DNA of 64,000 nt, from positions 1,178,001 to 1,242,000 of the forward strand of contig CP073761.1 of NCBI GenBank assembly GCA_018399015.1, given 5' to 3'. The first letter of the stretch is position 1, and each line of letters starts with the position of its first letter. This DNA comes from Cyanobium sp. M30B3. GTDB taxonomy: Bacteria; Cyanobacteriota; Cyanobacteriia; PCC-6307; Cyanobiaceae. Made by a program: the position numbers and the translations under genes. Positions 16,750 through 25,785 of the stretch are shown here, piece after piece. The notes beneath the pieces were generated by a model. It searched no databases. It saw nothing but the letters and a program-made list of their open reading frames with translations, and was not told the origin of the DNA.

Positions 16750-18534
16750 TCAATCAATGCGGATCACCTGGTTGCGGCCGGCCTGCTTGGCCTGGTACAT
16801 GGCCTGGTCGGCCCGGGCGATCAGGTCGTCCATCCCTTCGTTGGGTCTGGCGATGGCGACGCCAATACTCACGGTGATGCTGACCCGCAGCCGTGACGTG
16901 GGGATGGGTTCGGCAATCGCCAGGTTGATCTTCTCAGCCACTTGCATCGCTGTGTCGAGGTCAGGGATGGGATTCAGCACCACGAGGAACTCATCGCCCC
17001 CGGTGCGCCCGGTCAGGTCGCCTGTGCGCAGGCAGCTGCGGGTACGTGCGGCCACGGTCTGCAGCACCACATCGCCGGTGGCATGGCCCAGCGAGTCATT
17101 GACCTCCTTGAACAGGTCCAGATCGCAGAACAGCAGCCCCAACCGGTCCTGGCTGCGGCGACGATCGGCCTGGTCCATCAGGGTCTGCAACTGCTCCAGC
17201 AACGCCCGGCGGTTGAGCAGGCCGGTGAGGTCATCGGTGGTGGCGCGCAGCTGCAGCTCAGCAGAGAGCTGATTGACCATCTCAGCCTGCTGGTTGATCA
17301 GGCTGACGATGCGGTTGAGCTCGCGCAGGCGGGTGGGCTGCAGTTGGGGCATGACGACCGCTTGCGTGCCCGGGCTGCGCGGGTCCCGATCCAGCGCTCT
17401 GTCGACCGGGACCAGGGAGCCGACGATCCGGTTGAACTGGGCAGCCACCAGGGTGGTGAGCAGCTCGCTGATCAGGGCGGCGGCAATCAGCAGCAGCCCC
17501 AGAATCTGCAGGGTTGGTCGCATGCTGTCGATCAGCTCAAGCAACTGTTCGCCGGCGGGCTGCACCACGGTGATCAGCTGCCAACCCTGCTCTGTGCTGA
17601 CGGGCAGGCGGAGCTGGTAACTCCAGTAGCCCTGCAGAATGCGCTGCAACCTTGCTCCGGCGCGCTCTGGCACCAGCAGCGTCATGCCCTGGGGAGCCAG
17701 CACTGTCTCAAGCTCTGGCCGGTAGTCCTGCTCCAGCGAGGCGAACAGCGCAGGATCGGAGAGGAGCCGCTGGCCGTCAGCTGCCACGGCCTCAAAGGCC
17801 ACTTGATCCTGAGGCTGGCGCTGCGCGCCATCCAGCGGAAGCACGTCAGTCCTGGACGGCAGGCGCAAGGCCACGTCCAGGGCCTGCTGGTTGAGGTCCA
17901 GGCGGAACTGGGAGAGGGTCCGGGCGGTGAGCTGGTCACCCGTCACCACAATGTTCAACACTCCGGGCAGGCTGATCAGCAGCAGGAGAACGGCGAACAC
18001 AACGCCCCGCAGGGAGAGGTCGCCAGGGCGCCGCCTGAGCTGGAGCAGTTGGGCGGCGAGAAACAGCAGCAACCCGAGGCTGGCATTCACCACGCTCACC
18101 ACCGCCTCTTTGATGTTCAGAGCAGTGGCACTGGCCAGATCGGTTTGCAGCAGACCGGTGTAGAGCAGAGAGCGCAGCGGCAGCCCCACCAGCAACCAGA
18201 AGAGGATCGTGGCCAGCACGATCCGGCCGTTGCCACGCTCGCTGGGCCCGCCATTGAAGCGGCTGAGATACAGCTGCTGCCACAGCAGCTGCAGCAGCAT
18301 CACCAGCGCTGCCCAGGGATGCTCCCACATCTGCCAAGTGCAGAGGGCGGAGACCATCCCCACCGGCAGCCCGAGCCAGCCGAACTGCAACAGGGCAAAG
18401 ACGCCCAGGCTGGAGCCCAGCAGGATCTGCTGGTCAAAGAAGATGGTCGGGCTGTTGCGTGTTGCCCAGGCAGCCGCCAGCGACAGCACGGTGATTGCTG
18501 CGAGCGTCATCAGAAGTTGGGATGAGCGCCTCAT
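16750..18534 (-). CDS. Membrane diguanylate cyclase (GGDEF)
   Basis: 594 aa. About seven hydrophobic segments (residues 5-200) form an integral membrane sensor. A soluble, probably periplasmic region (200-335) follows, then another membrane helix (343-365), a HAMP/coiled-coil-like linker, and a GGDEF domain (~430-594). The active site GGDEF is at 512-516 with the product-inhibition site RTGD at 503-506. There is no EAL domain. The input signal is unknown. It is convergent with the Nif11 gene and monocistronic. Confidence 0.92.
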   Translation of the reverse strand: MRRSSQLLMTLAAITVLSLAAAWATRNSPTIFFDQQILLGSSLGVFALLQFGWLGLPVGMVSALCTWQMWEHPWAALVMLLQLLWQQLYLSRFNGGPSERGNGRIVLATILFWLLVGLPLRSLLYTGLLQTDLASATALNIKEAVVSVVNASLGLLLFLAAQLLQLRRRPGDLSLRGVVFAVLLLLISLPGVLNIVVTGDQLTARTLSQFRLDLNQQALDVALRLPSRTDVLPLDGAQRQPQDQVAFEAVAADGQRLLSDPALFASLEQDYRPELETVLAPQGMTLLVPERAGARLQRILQGYWSYQLRLPVSTEQGWQLITVVQPAGEQLLELIDSMRPTLQILGLLLIAAALISELLTTLVAAQFNRIVGSLVPVDRALDRDPRSPGTQAVVMPQLQPTRLRELNRIVSLINQQAEMVNQLSAELQLRATTDDLTGLLNRRALLEQLQTLMDQADRRRSQDRLGLLFCDLDLFKEVNDSLGHATGDVVLQTVAARTRSCLRTGDLTGRTGGDEFLVVLNPIPDLDTAMQVAEKINLAIAEPIPTSRLRVSITVSIGVAIARPNEGMDDLIARADQAMYQAKQAGRNQVIRID

Positions 18535-18850
18535 CGCACCTCTCCTGGATTGACACTCACTGTTTGGCTTGGGTTGTTGAAAACGAAAGGGCAGTCACTT
18601 GCCTGCAAGCCCCTGCAGTTGGTTGGCAGAGTAACAAGCCTTGGTTCGCCGGTATTGGTACCTAGCGCCTATCGGTATTGATGCCTATCGCCTGTCACCT
18701 TCAACAGTCCCTGAGGGGAACGGAGTCGGCGGCGCGCATGATCACGGCGACTGCGCTGGGCTGTAGCAGGAGGCCAGTCGGTGCTCAGAGGTCACGGCCG
18801 GGAGCTTTCCCGAGGTGGTCGTTGCTCTCGATGGGCAGGCCGGCAGCAGC

Positions 18851-19078
18851 TCATGTCCAGCCATGGCCGACGAGATCAGTGCGGAACACCTCAAGCTCCC
18901 AGGCGGTCTTGATGGTGATCTGCTCCACAACGGATGGCACGGAATCGCCTTGATCCACTTCATGCAGAGCTGTGAAGCCGTCGCTGGGAGTCGTCGCCAC
19001 AATGATCCACTTCTCTCGGCCCACCAGGAGCGGGCGAGCCAGGGTCGCAACACGCGGGTTGCTGAAAAGAGTCGTCAT
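18851..19078 (-). CDS. Small hypothetical protein
   Basis: 75 aa, beginning MTTLFSNPRVATLARPLLVG with a mixed strand/helix composition and an acidic middle (LHEVDQGDSVPSVVEQ). There is no membrane segment and no family recognised. It starts 14 bp from the 15-bp tandem repeat array, which would lie in its promoter region. There is no clear ribosome-binding site. Confidence 0.4.
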   Translation of the reverse strand: MTTLFSNPRVATLARPLLVGREKWIIVATTPSDGFTALHEVDQGDSVPSVVEQITIKTAWELEVFRTDLVGHGWT

Positions 19079-19091
19079 AGGGAAATCTCGA

Positions 19092-19166
19092 TGATCACTT
19101 GCATGCTGATCACTTGCATGCTGATCACTTGCATGCTGATCACTTGCATGCTGATCGTTTGCATCA
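19092..19166. repeat. 15-bp tandem repeat, five units
   Basis: Four exact copies of TGATCACTTGCATGC (19092-19151) are followed by a diverged fifth (TGATCGTTTGCATCA). Each unit contains TGATCA and GCATGC palindromes. The unit length is a multiple of three, but neither strand has a convincing gene through it. Confidence 0.95.
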
Positions 19167-19553
19167 TGCAGAGGGATGGCTGCTTGAGGCCCTTGATCTG
19201 TGATAATTCAACCCTGAATCGGCATCAGGCCGGCCAGCTGTGCCCATCGATACAGCTTTGCAAAAGCACTCAGCACCATCCGTTGATGCTGCTCGCGCAT
19301 CAATCGCAAATGGTTCGTAACGCACCAGTGATGGTGCAACTGGTGATCAGGCCTGAAGTGGGTGCTCCAGCGCTCGGGGCGGATAGGCCTGCAGCCGTCG
19401 GGGACGGTCATGGTGGGAACGGCAGTCTGAAGAGACATGGGGTGTTGCCGACGGCATGGACTGCGGCCGCAATCGGTTCGGCCTGGACAGCAGCGCAGCC
19501 CAACAGGCTGTCAGAAGGAGGGTGCCCATTCAGGCCTCTGTCTCGCAACCTTG

Positions 19554-20213
19554 ATGGGTGAACCCAGCGATCTTTTGGCTGCGCTCAAGCCTGAGGCCCG
19601 TCCTGCGGCGGTGCTGCGCTGGTTGCAGCAGGGCCATCAGCGCTTCCTGGCCGGACAGTCCCTGCATCCCAACAGCACCCGGGAACGCATGCAGTCGGTG
19701 GTGGAAGGCCAGCATCCCCTGGCGGCCGTGCTCGGTTGTGCCGACTCACGCGTGCCGGTGGAGTTGCTGTTCGATGGCGGTTTCGGTGATCTGTTCGTGG
19801 TGCGCAATGCCGGCACGATGAGCACCACCGCTGCGATCGCCTCGCTGGAATATGCGGTGGGCCATCTGGATGTTCCGCTGATCGTGGTGCTGGGTCACGA
19901 GGGCTGTGGGGCTGTCTCGGCGGCGCTGCACCCCGAGTTGGTGCTCACGCCAAGCCTGGCCCAGGTGGTGGGCCAGCTGCGCATGGAACTGCTGCAGTAC
20001 GGCGACCAGCTCTCCCTGGAGGACTCGTGCCGGCGGCACACCCTCAGCGCCGCCGGCAACCTGGTGCACTCCAGCGTGCTGCTCACCGATCGGCTGAGGG
20101 CGAATCAGCTCGCCGTGGTGGCGGGCTACTACGACCTGCATCGCTGCGCGATCGAGTGGATGGGAGCCGTGGAGCCCATCCGGTACCGCGGTGCCCAGGC
20201 CACGGATGGTTGA
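19554..20213 (+). CDS. Beta-class carbonic anhydrase
   Basis: 219 aa from ATG 19554. Zinc ligands are present: Cys62 with the Asp64-Arg66 dyad in GCADSRVPVE, and His115/Cys118 in VLGHEGCGA. The family loop FVVRNAG is conserved. It catalyses CO2/bicarbonate interconversion. No signal peptide is seen, so it is presumably cytosolic. It is not next to carboxysome genes here. The C-terminal strand VAGYYDLHRCAIEWM is typical of beta-CAs. Confidence 0.92.
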   Translation: MGEPSDLLAALKPEARPAAVLRWLQQGHQRFLAGQSLHPNSTRERMQSVVEGQHPLAAVLGCADSRVPVELLFDGGFGDLFVVRNAGTMSTTAAIASLEYAVGHLDVPLIVVLGHEGCGAVSAALHPELVLTPSLAQVVGQLRMELLQYGDQLSLEDSCRRHTLSAAGNLVHSSVLLTDRLRANQLAVVAGYYDLHRCAIEWMGAVEPIRYRGAQATDG

Positions 20214-20335
20214 GCGCTGCACAGAGCGGCAGGAGCAGATCCAGTCCCCGGTGGCTGCATCAAGGCCGGCCGTGAGCCGCCACCACCTCGACGGCCTGTT
20301 CCAGCGCGACGGCGCCGCCGGGGTGCTCGTGCGGT

Positions 20336-20905
20336 TCAGGCTGGTCCCATCCCGCTCTGCAACGAGAACAGCCCCCAGGCCGCTTCCCCGAGAAGCATTG
20401 CGGCAGTGAGGATGGCGAGCAGTTGGTAGGTCCAGGGCGGGCTGATGCGGCCGATGGCGGTGGTGTCCAGACCCGTCTGCCGCTGGAAGCGCTCCAGGAA
20501 CTCCGGGAAGCGGGCGATCCGCTGGGGCAGGAGCAGCGCCTGGTCTCCGCAGCGGAGATAAAACACCCGGCCCCCCTGGCTGGTGGCCACGGGCGTGATC
20601 GCCGTGATCGCCGACCAGGACACCTGCCAGCCGCGGCGCAGCAGCCAGCCGCACCAGACCGGATGGCCCACGCGGATCCCGTTGGGATCGAGCCGCACCT
20701 GTTCGCTGGTGATGGCCCACACCAGCAGCAGCCCCAGGCCCAGGGCCAGCCACAGGGGCAGCCGCAGCGACGCCGGGGCCAGCCAGGGCAGCGGGGCGGC
20801 CAGGGCCAGGTAGAGACCCACCAGGGTGAGACGGATCAGCGGTGCCATCGGATAGGCGGCCCCCTCAGGGAGCCTCCCAGGACCGCTGGATGGGGCCGGG
20901 CTCAT
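20336..20905 (-). CDS. Cyanobacterial membrane protein with PH-like domain
   Basis: 189 aa. Two hydrophobic helices (about 22-45 and 50-68) are followed by a soluble domain (SEQVRLDPNGIRVGHPVWCG...) and a C-terminal helix (TYQLLAILTAAMLLGEA). The soluble part looks like a bacterial PH-like fold, but this is inference. Start 20905 overlaps the upstream stop by 4 bp; the internal ATG at 20848 (MAPLIRLTLVGLY) is an alternative. Function unknown. Confidence 0.7.
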   Translation of the reverse strand: MSPAPSSGPGRLPEGAAYPMAPLIRLTLVGLYLALAAPLPWLAPASLRLPLWLALGLGLLLVWAITSEQVRLDPNGIRVGHPVWCGWLLRRGWQVSWSAITAITPVATSQGGRVFYLRCGDQALLLPQRIARFPEFLERFQRQTGLDTTAIGRISPPWTYQLLAILTAAMLLGEAAWGLFSLQSGMGPA

Positions 20906-21204
20906 CGATCGTCGGGGGATCCGGGCAGCGGCTCGATCAGCTCGGGCGGCCTGTAGGCGCCGCCGAACACCTCGCGTTCCCGTCCCTTCCAGAACTCGCC
21001 CAGGCGCATCATGTCGGCGTGGGCCTCCTGCAGCCGCTCCATGTACTCCTGGGGATCGAGCTGGTCCTTCTCCTCCTTGAGCTTGGTGAGACGCAGCAGC
21101 TGCAGCATCCAGGGCTTGCTGAGCTCGCCCCGTTGCTCCAGGTAGCGCGCCAGCTCGGCAGCACTGGGCTGGGGGGAGCCGGCACCGGTGCCGGAAGCGG
21201 TCAT
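20902..21204 (-). CDS. Conserved hypothetical protein
   Basis: 100 aa from ATG 21204. Helical and highly charged: AELARYLEQRGELSKPWMLQ and EEKDQLDPQEYMERLQEAHA, ending PPELIEPLPGSPDDR. It overlaps the following membrane-protein gene by 4 bp, so the two are probably one operon. I recognise no enzymatic motif. Confidence 0.7.
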   Translation of the reverse strand: MTASGTGAGSPQPSAAELARYLEQRGELSKPWMLQLLRLTKLKEEKDQLDPQEYMERLQEAHADMMRLGEFWKGREREVFGGAYRPPELIEPLPGSPDDR

Positions 21205-21235
21205 GGGGGGAGGAGCGGTGAACGGAGTCCCCACC

Positions 21236-21643
21236 CTATGGACACGGTTCCTCCCGCCGTGGTGCGGTTGTCCGCGCCTTGGCGATCAGCTCGGCGGGAC
21301 TGGTCGGCCGGGCATAGAGGTAGCCCTGGAAGCACCGCACCCCCGCCTGCACCAGCCGGTCGCGGGTGCGCTCGTCTTCCTCGCCCTCGGCCACCAGGGT
21401 GAGCCCCATCGACTCGCTCAGCTGCTGCAGCAGCCAGGAACCGAAGCCATCGTGCAACGGTTGGCTGGGGCTGATGTTGATGGCCAGCCTGAGGCTGGAT
21501 CCCTGGACCAGCTCCCGGCGCAACGGGCCGAAACCGACCAGGCTCTTGTCAATCAACCGCTTGCCCAGCCGATCAATCAGGCGGTAGCGCTCGGCCAGAC
21601 CCATGAACTGGTCGGGGGCTGTGCCTGGGAATGGCCAGGGCAT
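21236..21643 (-). pseudogene. Decayed EAL-domain (c-di-GMP phosphodiesterase) gene
   Basis: 135 codons. The first part, FMGLAERYRLIDRLGKRLI, and LRLAINISPSQPLHDGF match the early middle of EAL domains. LVAEGEEDERTRDRLVQAGV then CFQGYLYARP match the end. The EAL motif itself and the segment between WLLQQLSE and SMGLTLVAEG, which should carry the DDFG loop and catalytic residues, are absent. The gene is truncated at the N-terminus and deleted inside, so it cannot hydrolyse c-di-GMP. Confidence 0.8.
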
Positions 21644-21649
21644 CGCAGC

Positions 21650-23248
21650 TCAGGCCGGCAGGGCCCAGGGGTTGAGGCCCAGGTCGGCGCCGATGCGGTG
21701 GGCGCAGGCGAAGCCGCTGAAGGCCACCGCGTTCAGGCCCTGGCCGGGGAAGCACGAATCACCCACGCAGTAGAGGTTTGGAAGTCCGGTGCGGTTGAAG
21801 GGCATTGGCAGCAGGCCCGGCAGCCGCAGTGCCGGAATCGGGCCGTAGCTGCCGCCCATGCGGCCCAGGAAGCGGCGATGGCTGCGGGGGGTGCCGATCT
21901 CCTGGTGGTGGATGGCGCCCTTCAGGCCCGGCAGGATCGCCTCGAGGCGGGCGATCAGCCGGGCCGCGTCGGCCTCCTTCTTGGCGCGGTAGGCCGATGG
22001 GCTGAGCCCCTGCCAGTGCTCCATGGAACTGGGGGTGAAGGTGTGCAGGATGTGGCGCCCGGGCGGGGCCAGGGAGGGATCCAGCAGGGTTGGCATCGAC
22101 ACAAACACCACCCCCTGCTCAGCCTCCATCTCCTCCCACCGCTCCAGCAACAGGTGGTGGCAGTGGAAGCCCTCGGGCACCACGGCGGCCTCAATGCCGA
22201 GGTGCAGGGAGAGAAAGGAGGGGGAGGGGCGGTAGCGGCGTCTCCAGGTGGTTTCGGTCTGCGGGGTGTGCTCGGCATCCACCAGGGCGGTTCTGGCCGG
22301 ACGGTGCACCTCCGGGCCTTCATCCGGGGTGGCGAAGGTGTCCCAGCGGGTGGCATTGCTCACCACACGGCGGGCGCGTAGTTCTTCGCCATTGGCCAGC
22401 TTCACGCCCACGGCCTGGCCGTTCTCGATCAGCACCTGGGTGACGCGAGCCTTGTAGCGGATGGCGCCGCCATGGCTCTCCAATCCGAGCACCAGTTTCT
22501 CGGCAATCACGCCAACGCCGCCCTTGGGGTAGTTGATCCCGCCGGCATGGCGATCAGAAAACACCATGCCGGCGTTGATCATCGGGGTGAGGTCCGCTGG
22601 CATCACACTCCAGCAGAAGCACTCCATATCGATCAGCTTCAGCAGCTGCTCATCCTTGATGTGTTGGCGAGCCACATCGCCCACGTTGAACGGCAACCAG
22701 CGCGCCAGCCCTAGGCAGGCCAGGGGCGCGCGGAAGAACACCTTGGCCAGGTAGGCCGGATCCTCGAGCGACAGCAGCGGCATCGCATCAAGGCAGTTGA
22801 ACACCTGCCAGCAGGTGTCGTAGAAGGCGCGGATGCCCCTGGCCTCGCGGGGAAAGCGGGCGCTGAGGTCGGCGATGAAGCGCTCGTAGTCGCGATCGAC
22901 CGCCACGTTCAGCCCGCCGGGCAGGTGGTACTCGAGCTGGGCGGGGTCGGGCACCGTGTCGCAGTGCTGGCCCACGTCGGCCAGGGCGCGGGTGAGCAGG
23001 TTGGTGTGGCCCTTCTCGCCGAAGCCGAAGATCATCGAGGCGCCCACATCGAAGGTGTAGCCCTCGCGCCGGAAGCTGCCGCCCGAGCCCCCCGGAATCA
23101 GATAGCGCTCCAGCACCAGCACCCTGGCGCCCTTGGCGGCCAGTTGGCTGGCGGTCACCAGACCGCCGATGCCGCTGCCGATCACGATCACATCCCAGGG
23201 GGAGGTGGCTGGGATGTCGGCTGGTGGGGCGGCGGGGCTGGCAGTCAC
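21650..23248 (-). CDS. crtISO: Carotene cis-trans isomerase (CRTISO type)
   Basis: 532 aa FAD/NAD(P)-binding desaturase-like protein. The N-terminal dinucleotide fold is VIVIGSGIGGLVTASQLA (residues 20-37), followed by LERYLIPGGSGGSF. Family blocks GASMIFGFGEKGH, NYPKGGVGVIAEKLV and the C-terminal YCVGDSCFPGQGLNAVAFSG are intact. It should convert poly-cis-lycopene to all-trans-lycopene in carotenoid synthesis. It shares features with crtI-like enzymes, but the combination fits cyanobacterial CRTISO. Codirectional with trmFO upstream (59-bp gap). Confidence 0.9.
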   Translation of the reverse strand: MTASPAAPPADIPATSPWDVIVIGSGIGGLVTASQLAAKGARVLVLERYLIPGGSGGSFRREGYTFDVGASMIFGFGEKGHTNLLTRALADVGQHCDTVPDPAQLEYHLPGGLNVAVDRDYERFIADLSARFPREARGIRAFYDTCWQVFNCLDAMPLLSLEDPAYLAKVFFRAPLACLGLARWLPFNVGDVARQHIKDEQLLKLIDMECFCWSVMPADLTPMINAGMVFSDRHAGGINYPKGGVGVIAEKLVLGLESHGGAIRYKARVTQVLIENGQAVGVKLANGEELRARRVVSNATRWDTFATPDEGPEVHRPARTALVDAEHTPQTETTWRRRYRPSPSFLSLHLGIEAAVVPEGFHCHHLLLERWEEMEAEQGVVFVSMPTLLDPSLAPPGRHILHTFTPSSMEHWQGLSPSAYRAKKEADAARLIARLEAILPGLKGAIHHQEIGTPRSHRRFLGRMGGSYGPIPALRLPGLLPMPFNRTGLPNLYCVGDSCFPGQGLNAVAFSGFACAHRIGADLGLNPWALPA

Positions 23249-23307
23249 CAGTGGCTGGGGGCGAATTGGCGCGACCCTAGGAACTCACGTCGACGCGGGA
23301 GGGGGAG

Positions 23308-24693
23308 TCAGGCCAGGGCCGGTTCGGGGACTGCCGCTGCCATCTCGGTGGTGAAGGGCTGCAGATCCGCCAGGGCCCGATCCCGGTAGGCGCCGTAGCG
23401 CTCCCGCTTGCCCGGGATGCGCCTGGGCAGCTCGGGCAGCAGGCCGAAATTGGGGGGCATGGGCTGGAAGCCGCCGCGTTTGCCCCCGCCGCCGCAGGGG
23501 GCCTCGGCCACGAAGTGGGTGAGGGCGCCGAGCATCGTGGTGGGCGGCAGGCTGATGGGCTCCAGGCCCAGGGCCAGCCGGGCGGCATTGGTGCCGGCCA
23601 GCCAGCCGCCCGCCACCGCCGCGGCGTAGCCCTCGGTGCCGGTGATCTGGCCGGCCGCCAGCAGCGTGGGGCGGCTGCGGAACTGCAGGGTGGCATCGAG
23701 CAGCTGGGGCGATTCCAGGAAGGTGTTGCGGTGCATCACCCCGAAGCGCACAAACTCGGCGTTCTCCAGCCCCGGGATCAGCCGCAGCACCCGCTTCTGC
23801 TCGCCCCACCTGAGGTTGGTCTGGAAGCCCACCAGGTTCCAGAGCCGGCCGTCCCTGTCTTCCTGGCGCAGCTGCACCACCGCGTAGGCACGGTTGGCGC
23901 GGCGCACCTCCCGGTTGTTCACGTCGCCCCAGCGGGGATCCCAGAGGCCGATCGGCTTGAGCGGGCCATAGCGCATCGTGTCTTCGCCGCGGCGGGCCAG
24001 CTCCTCGATCGGCAGGCAGCCCTCGAAGAACTGGGCGCTCTCCTGCTCGAATTCCTTGAGCTCCGCCTGCTCGGCGTTGAGCAGCGCCTCGCGGAAGCCG
24101 AGGTATTGCTCCTTCGTCAGCGGGCAGTTGATGTAGTCGGCGTCGCCCTTGTCGTAGCGGGAGGCGCGGAACGCAACCGAGAGATCGATGCTCTCGCCCG
24201 CCACGATCGGGCTGGCGGCATCGAAGAAGTGGCAGTCGGCCCGGCCGGTGAAGGCCCGCAGCTGCTCGGCAAGGGGCTCGCTGGTGAGCGGCCCGGTGGC
24301 CAGCACGGCGATCTCGCCCGGCCCCGGCAGTTCGGTGTGCTCACGCCGTTCGACCGTCACCAGCGGGTGCTGCTCCAGGGCGGCGGTGAGGGCGGCGCTG
24401 TAGCGGCCCCGGTCCACCGCCAGGGCGCCGCCGGCGGGCACCGCGTGGACATCGGCGGTGCGGATCACCAGGGAACCCAGCCGCCGCAATTCCTCCTGCA
24501 GCAGCCCGGCGGCGCGGTCGCTGCTCAGGGCACCGAAGCTGTTGCTGCACACCAGCTCAGCAAATTCGCCGCTGTGGTGGGCGGGAGAATGCCGCAGCGG
24601 GCGCATCTCCACCAGTCGCACCGGAACTCCGGCCTGGGCGATCTGCCAGGCGGCTTCAGTGCCGGCGAGGCCAGCACCGATCACCAGCACCAT
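23308..24693 (-). CDS. trmFO: tRNA (uracil-54-C5) methyltransferase, folate-dependent TrmFO
   Basis: 461 aa from ATG 24693, which shares its A with the psbY stop (TGATG). The FAD fold is [16 protein letters not shown]; family blocks [31 protein letters not shown] and [18 protein letters not shown] are all present. The enzyme makes ribothymidine at position 54 of tRNA using methylene-tetrahydrofolate and FAD. The long frame upstream of 24693 is not coding in this phase. Confidence 0.95.
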   Translation of the reverse strand: MVLVIGAGLAGTEAAWQIAQAGVPVRLVEMRPLRHSPAHHSGEFAELVCSNSFGALSSDRAAGLLQEELRRLGSLVIRTADVHAVPAGGALAVDRGRYSAALTAALEQHPLVTVERREHTELPGPGEIAVLATGPLTSEPLAEQLRAFTGRADCHFFDAASPIVAGESIDLSVAFRASRYDKGDADYINCPLTKEQYLGFREALLNAEQAELKEFEQESAQFFEGCLPIEELARRGEDTMRYGPLKPIGLWDPRWGDVNNREVRRANRAYAVVQLRQEDRDGRLWNLVGFQTNLRWGEQKRVLRLIPGLENAEFVRFGVMHRNTFLESPQLLDATLQFRSRPTLLAAGQITGTEGYAAAVAGGWLAGTNAARLALGLEPISLPPTTMLGALTHFVAEAPCGGGGKRGGFQPMPPNFGLLPELPRRIPGKRERYGAYRDRALADLQPFTTEMAAAVPEPALA

Positions 24694-24818
24694 CAGGCAG
24701 CCCGGCCGCGGTTGATGAACATCTGCAGCTGACCCACGGCGGCGCGGCCGATGTGGAACAGGGCCCAGGAGGCGGCCAGAACGATCGGAGCGGCAACCAG
24801 CACGAGCCGAAGGTCCAT
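24693..24818 (-). CDS. psbY: Photosystem II protein PsbY
   Basis: 41 aa with a single membrane helix: [20 protein letters not shown], then [14 protein letters not shown]. The MDxR start, the PIVLAASWA helix and the following GRAAVGQLQ match PsbY, a small thylakoid subunit of photosystem II. Its stop shares a base with the trmFO start, so trmFO is translated from the same message. Confidence 0.88.
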   Translation of the reverse strand: MDLRLVLVAAPIVLAASWALFHIGRAAVGQLQMFINRGRAA

Positions 24819-24901
24819 GGGAAGGGCGAAAAGGGTGAGCTGATCTTAAAGACCGTTCGGCCCTGGGCGCAGCCCGGTGCGCCAGTTGCAGCACCTGGCC
24901 A

Positions 24902-25444
24902 TCAAGGCGCCGCTGTGGCGGAGGTCCCGGCGTGGGCGCGGGCCAGCTGGCGGTAGCGGTGGGCGTGGTGGCGCTGTTCGATGATCGCCTCCTGGCTGAG
25001 CTGGCGTTTCACGGTTGCCGGCGCCCCCATCACCAGGGCGCCGGCGGGCACGTCCTTGGTGACCACCGAGCCAGCGGCCACCAGGGCGCCGCTGCCCACG
25101 GTCACCCCATTCAGCACGATCGCGCCGATGCCGATCAGGCAGCCGTCCTCCAGGGTGGCGCCGTGCACCACAGCCCGGTGGCCGATGGTCACGTCCATGC
25201 CGATCACGACCGGCTGCCCGGGATCCCCGTGCAGCACGGCTCCCTCCTGCACGTTGCTGCCTTCTCCCACGGTGATCGGGCACACGTCGCCGCGGGCCAC
25301 AGCCGTGGGCCAGATGCTGGCCCCGGCCGCGAGGCGCACATCCCCGATCAACACCGCCGCTGGGGCCACCCAGGCCTCTGGATGCACCTGGGGCGCAGGC
25401 CAGCTCCGGGCCCACTGCTGATCTGCCGCTGCCCCGCTCGCCAT
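24902..25444 (-). CDS. Gamma-carbonic-anhydrase-like hexapeptide-repeat protein
   Basis: 180 aa from ATG 25444. Left-handed beta-helix repeats run from [20 protein letters not shown] to [16 protein letters not shown]. Putative zinc ligands are the His residues in VLHGDPGQP and in [11 protein letters not shown], placed as in gamma-class carbonic anhydrases and CcmM-like domains. It may hydrate CO2 or be an inactive relative (PaaY/YrdA type); this cannot be separated by eye. It is 83 bp upstream of psbY in the same direction. Confidence 0.85.
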   Translation of the reverse strand: MASGAAADQQWARSWPAPQVHPEAWVAPAAVLIGDVRLAAGASIWPTAVARGDVCPITVGEGSNVQEGAVLHGDPGQPVVIGMDVTIGHRAVVHGATLEDGCLIGIGAIVLNGVTVGSGALVAAGSVVTKDVPAGALVMGAPATVKRQLSQEAIIEQRHHAHRYRQLARAHAGTSATAAP

Positions 25445-25541
25445 GACCTTCGCCCTGCTGACGACCATTCTCGGCGGCTGCGGGCAGCGGTTGGAGGATG
25501 CCCCCGCTGGGTGATACGTTCGCTGGGTGCCTCACGGGCGC

Positions 25542-25613
25542 GGGTCGCTAGCTCAGCGGTAGAGCACTCGGCTTTTAACCGATTGGTCCTGAGTTCGAAT
25601 CTCAGGCGACCCA
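25542..25613 (+). tRNA. tRNA-Lys (TTT)
   Basis: A 72-nt cloverleaf: acceptor GGGTCGC pairs with GCGACCC plus discriminator A, D-arm GCTCAGCGGTAGAGC, anticodon loop CTTTTAA (TTT, lysine), T-arm with GTTCGAATC. CCA is not encoded. The gene borders an integrase gene and is the likely attachment site of the island that follows. Confidence 0.95.
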
Positions 25614-25731
25614 TCCCAGTCCCAGCCAGTTTTTGGCTCCAGATCCCTCTCAGGGAGCTGGATCTCATGAATCGCCAACATCCGACAGGTCGGGACACGA
25701 GACGACCACTTCGGACCCCATTTGACCCATT

Positions 25732-25749
25732 TCTGTACCTAGGTACAGA
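25732..25749. promoter_or_regulatory. Perfect 18-bp palindrome upstream of integrase
   Basis: TCTGTACCTAGGTACAGA is its own reverse complement. It lies 36 bp before the integrase start and is a candidate repressor or excisionase operator. Confidence 0.55.
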
Positions 25750-25758
25750 TCTCCCGTG

Positions 25759-25777
25759 CGTCTCATCTCATGAGACG
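25759..25777. promoter_or_regulatory. 7-bp hairpin next to the palindrome
   Basis: CGTCTCA and TGAGACG with a 5-nt loop, directly before the integrase start; it may hide or regulate the ribosome-binding region. Confidence 0.4.
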
Positions 25778-25785
25778 GGGAGGCG

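Larger units (their letters stand above)
18535..19553. other. 1-kb gene-poor stretch with tandem repeat
   Basis: Holds one possible small gene (18851-19078), a 15-bp tandem repeat (19092-19166) and a 76-codon minus frame at 19208-19438 (ending RWAQLAGLMPIQG) that resembles no family I know and may be a fragment. No RNA gene seen. Confidence 0.4.

Noticed and set aside
16942-18525. Plus-strand frame of 527 codons
   Set aside because: Antisense of the membrane diguanylate cyclase; His/Gln/Gly-rich.
19092-19166. Possible CRISPR array
   Set aside because: Units are 15 bp with no unique spacers; it is a simple tandem repeat. No cas genes are present.
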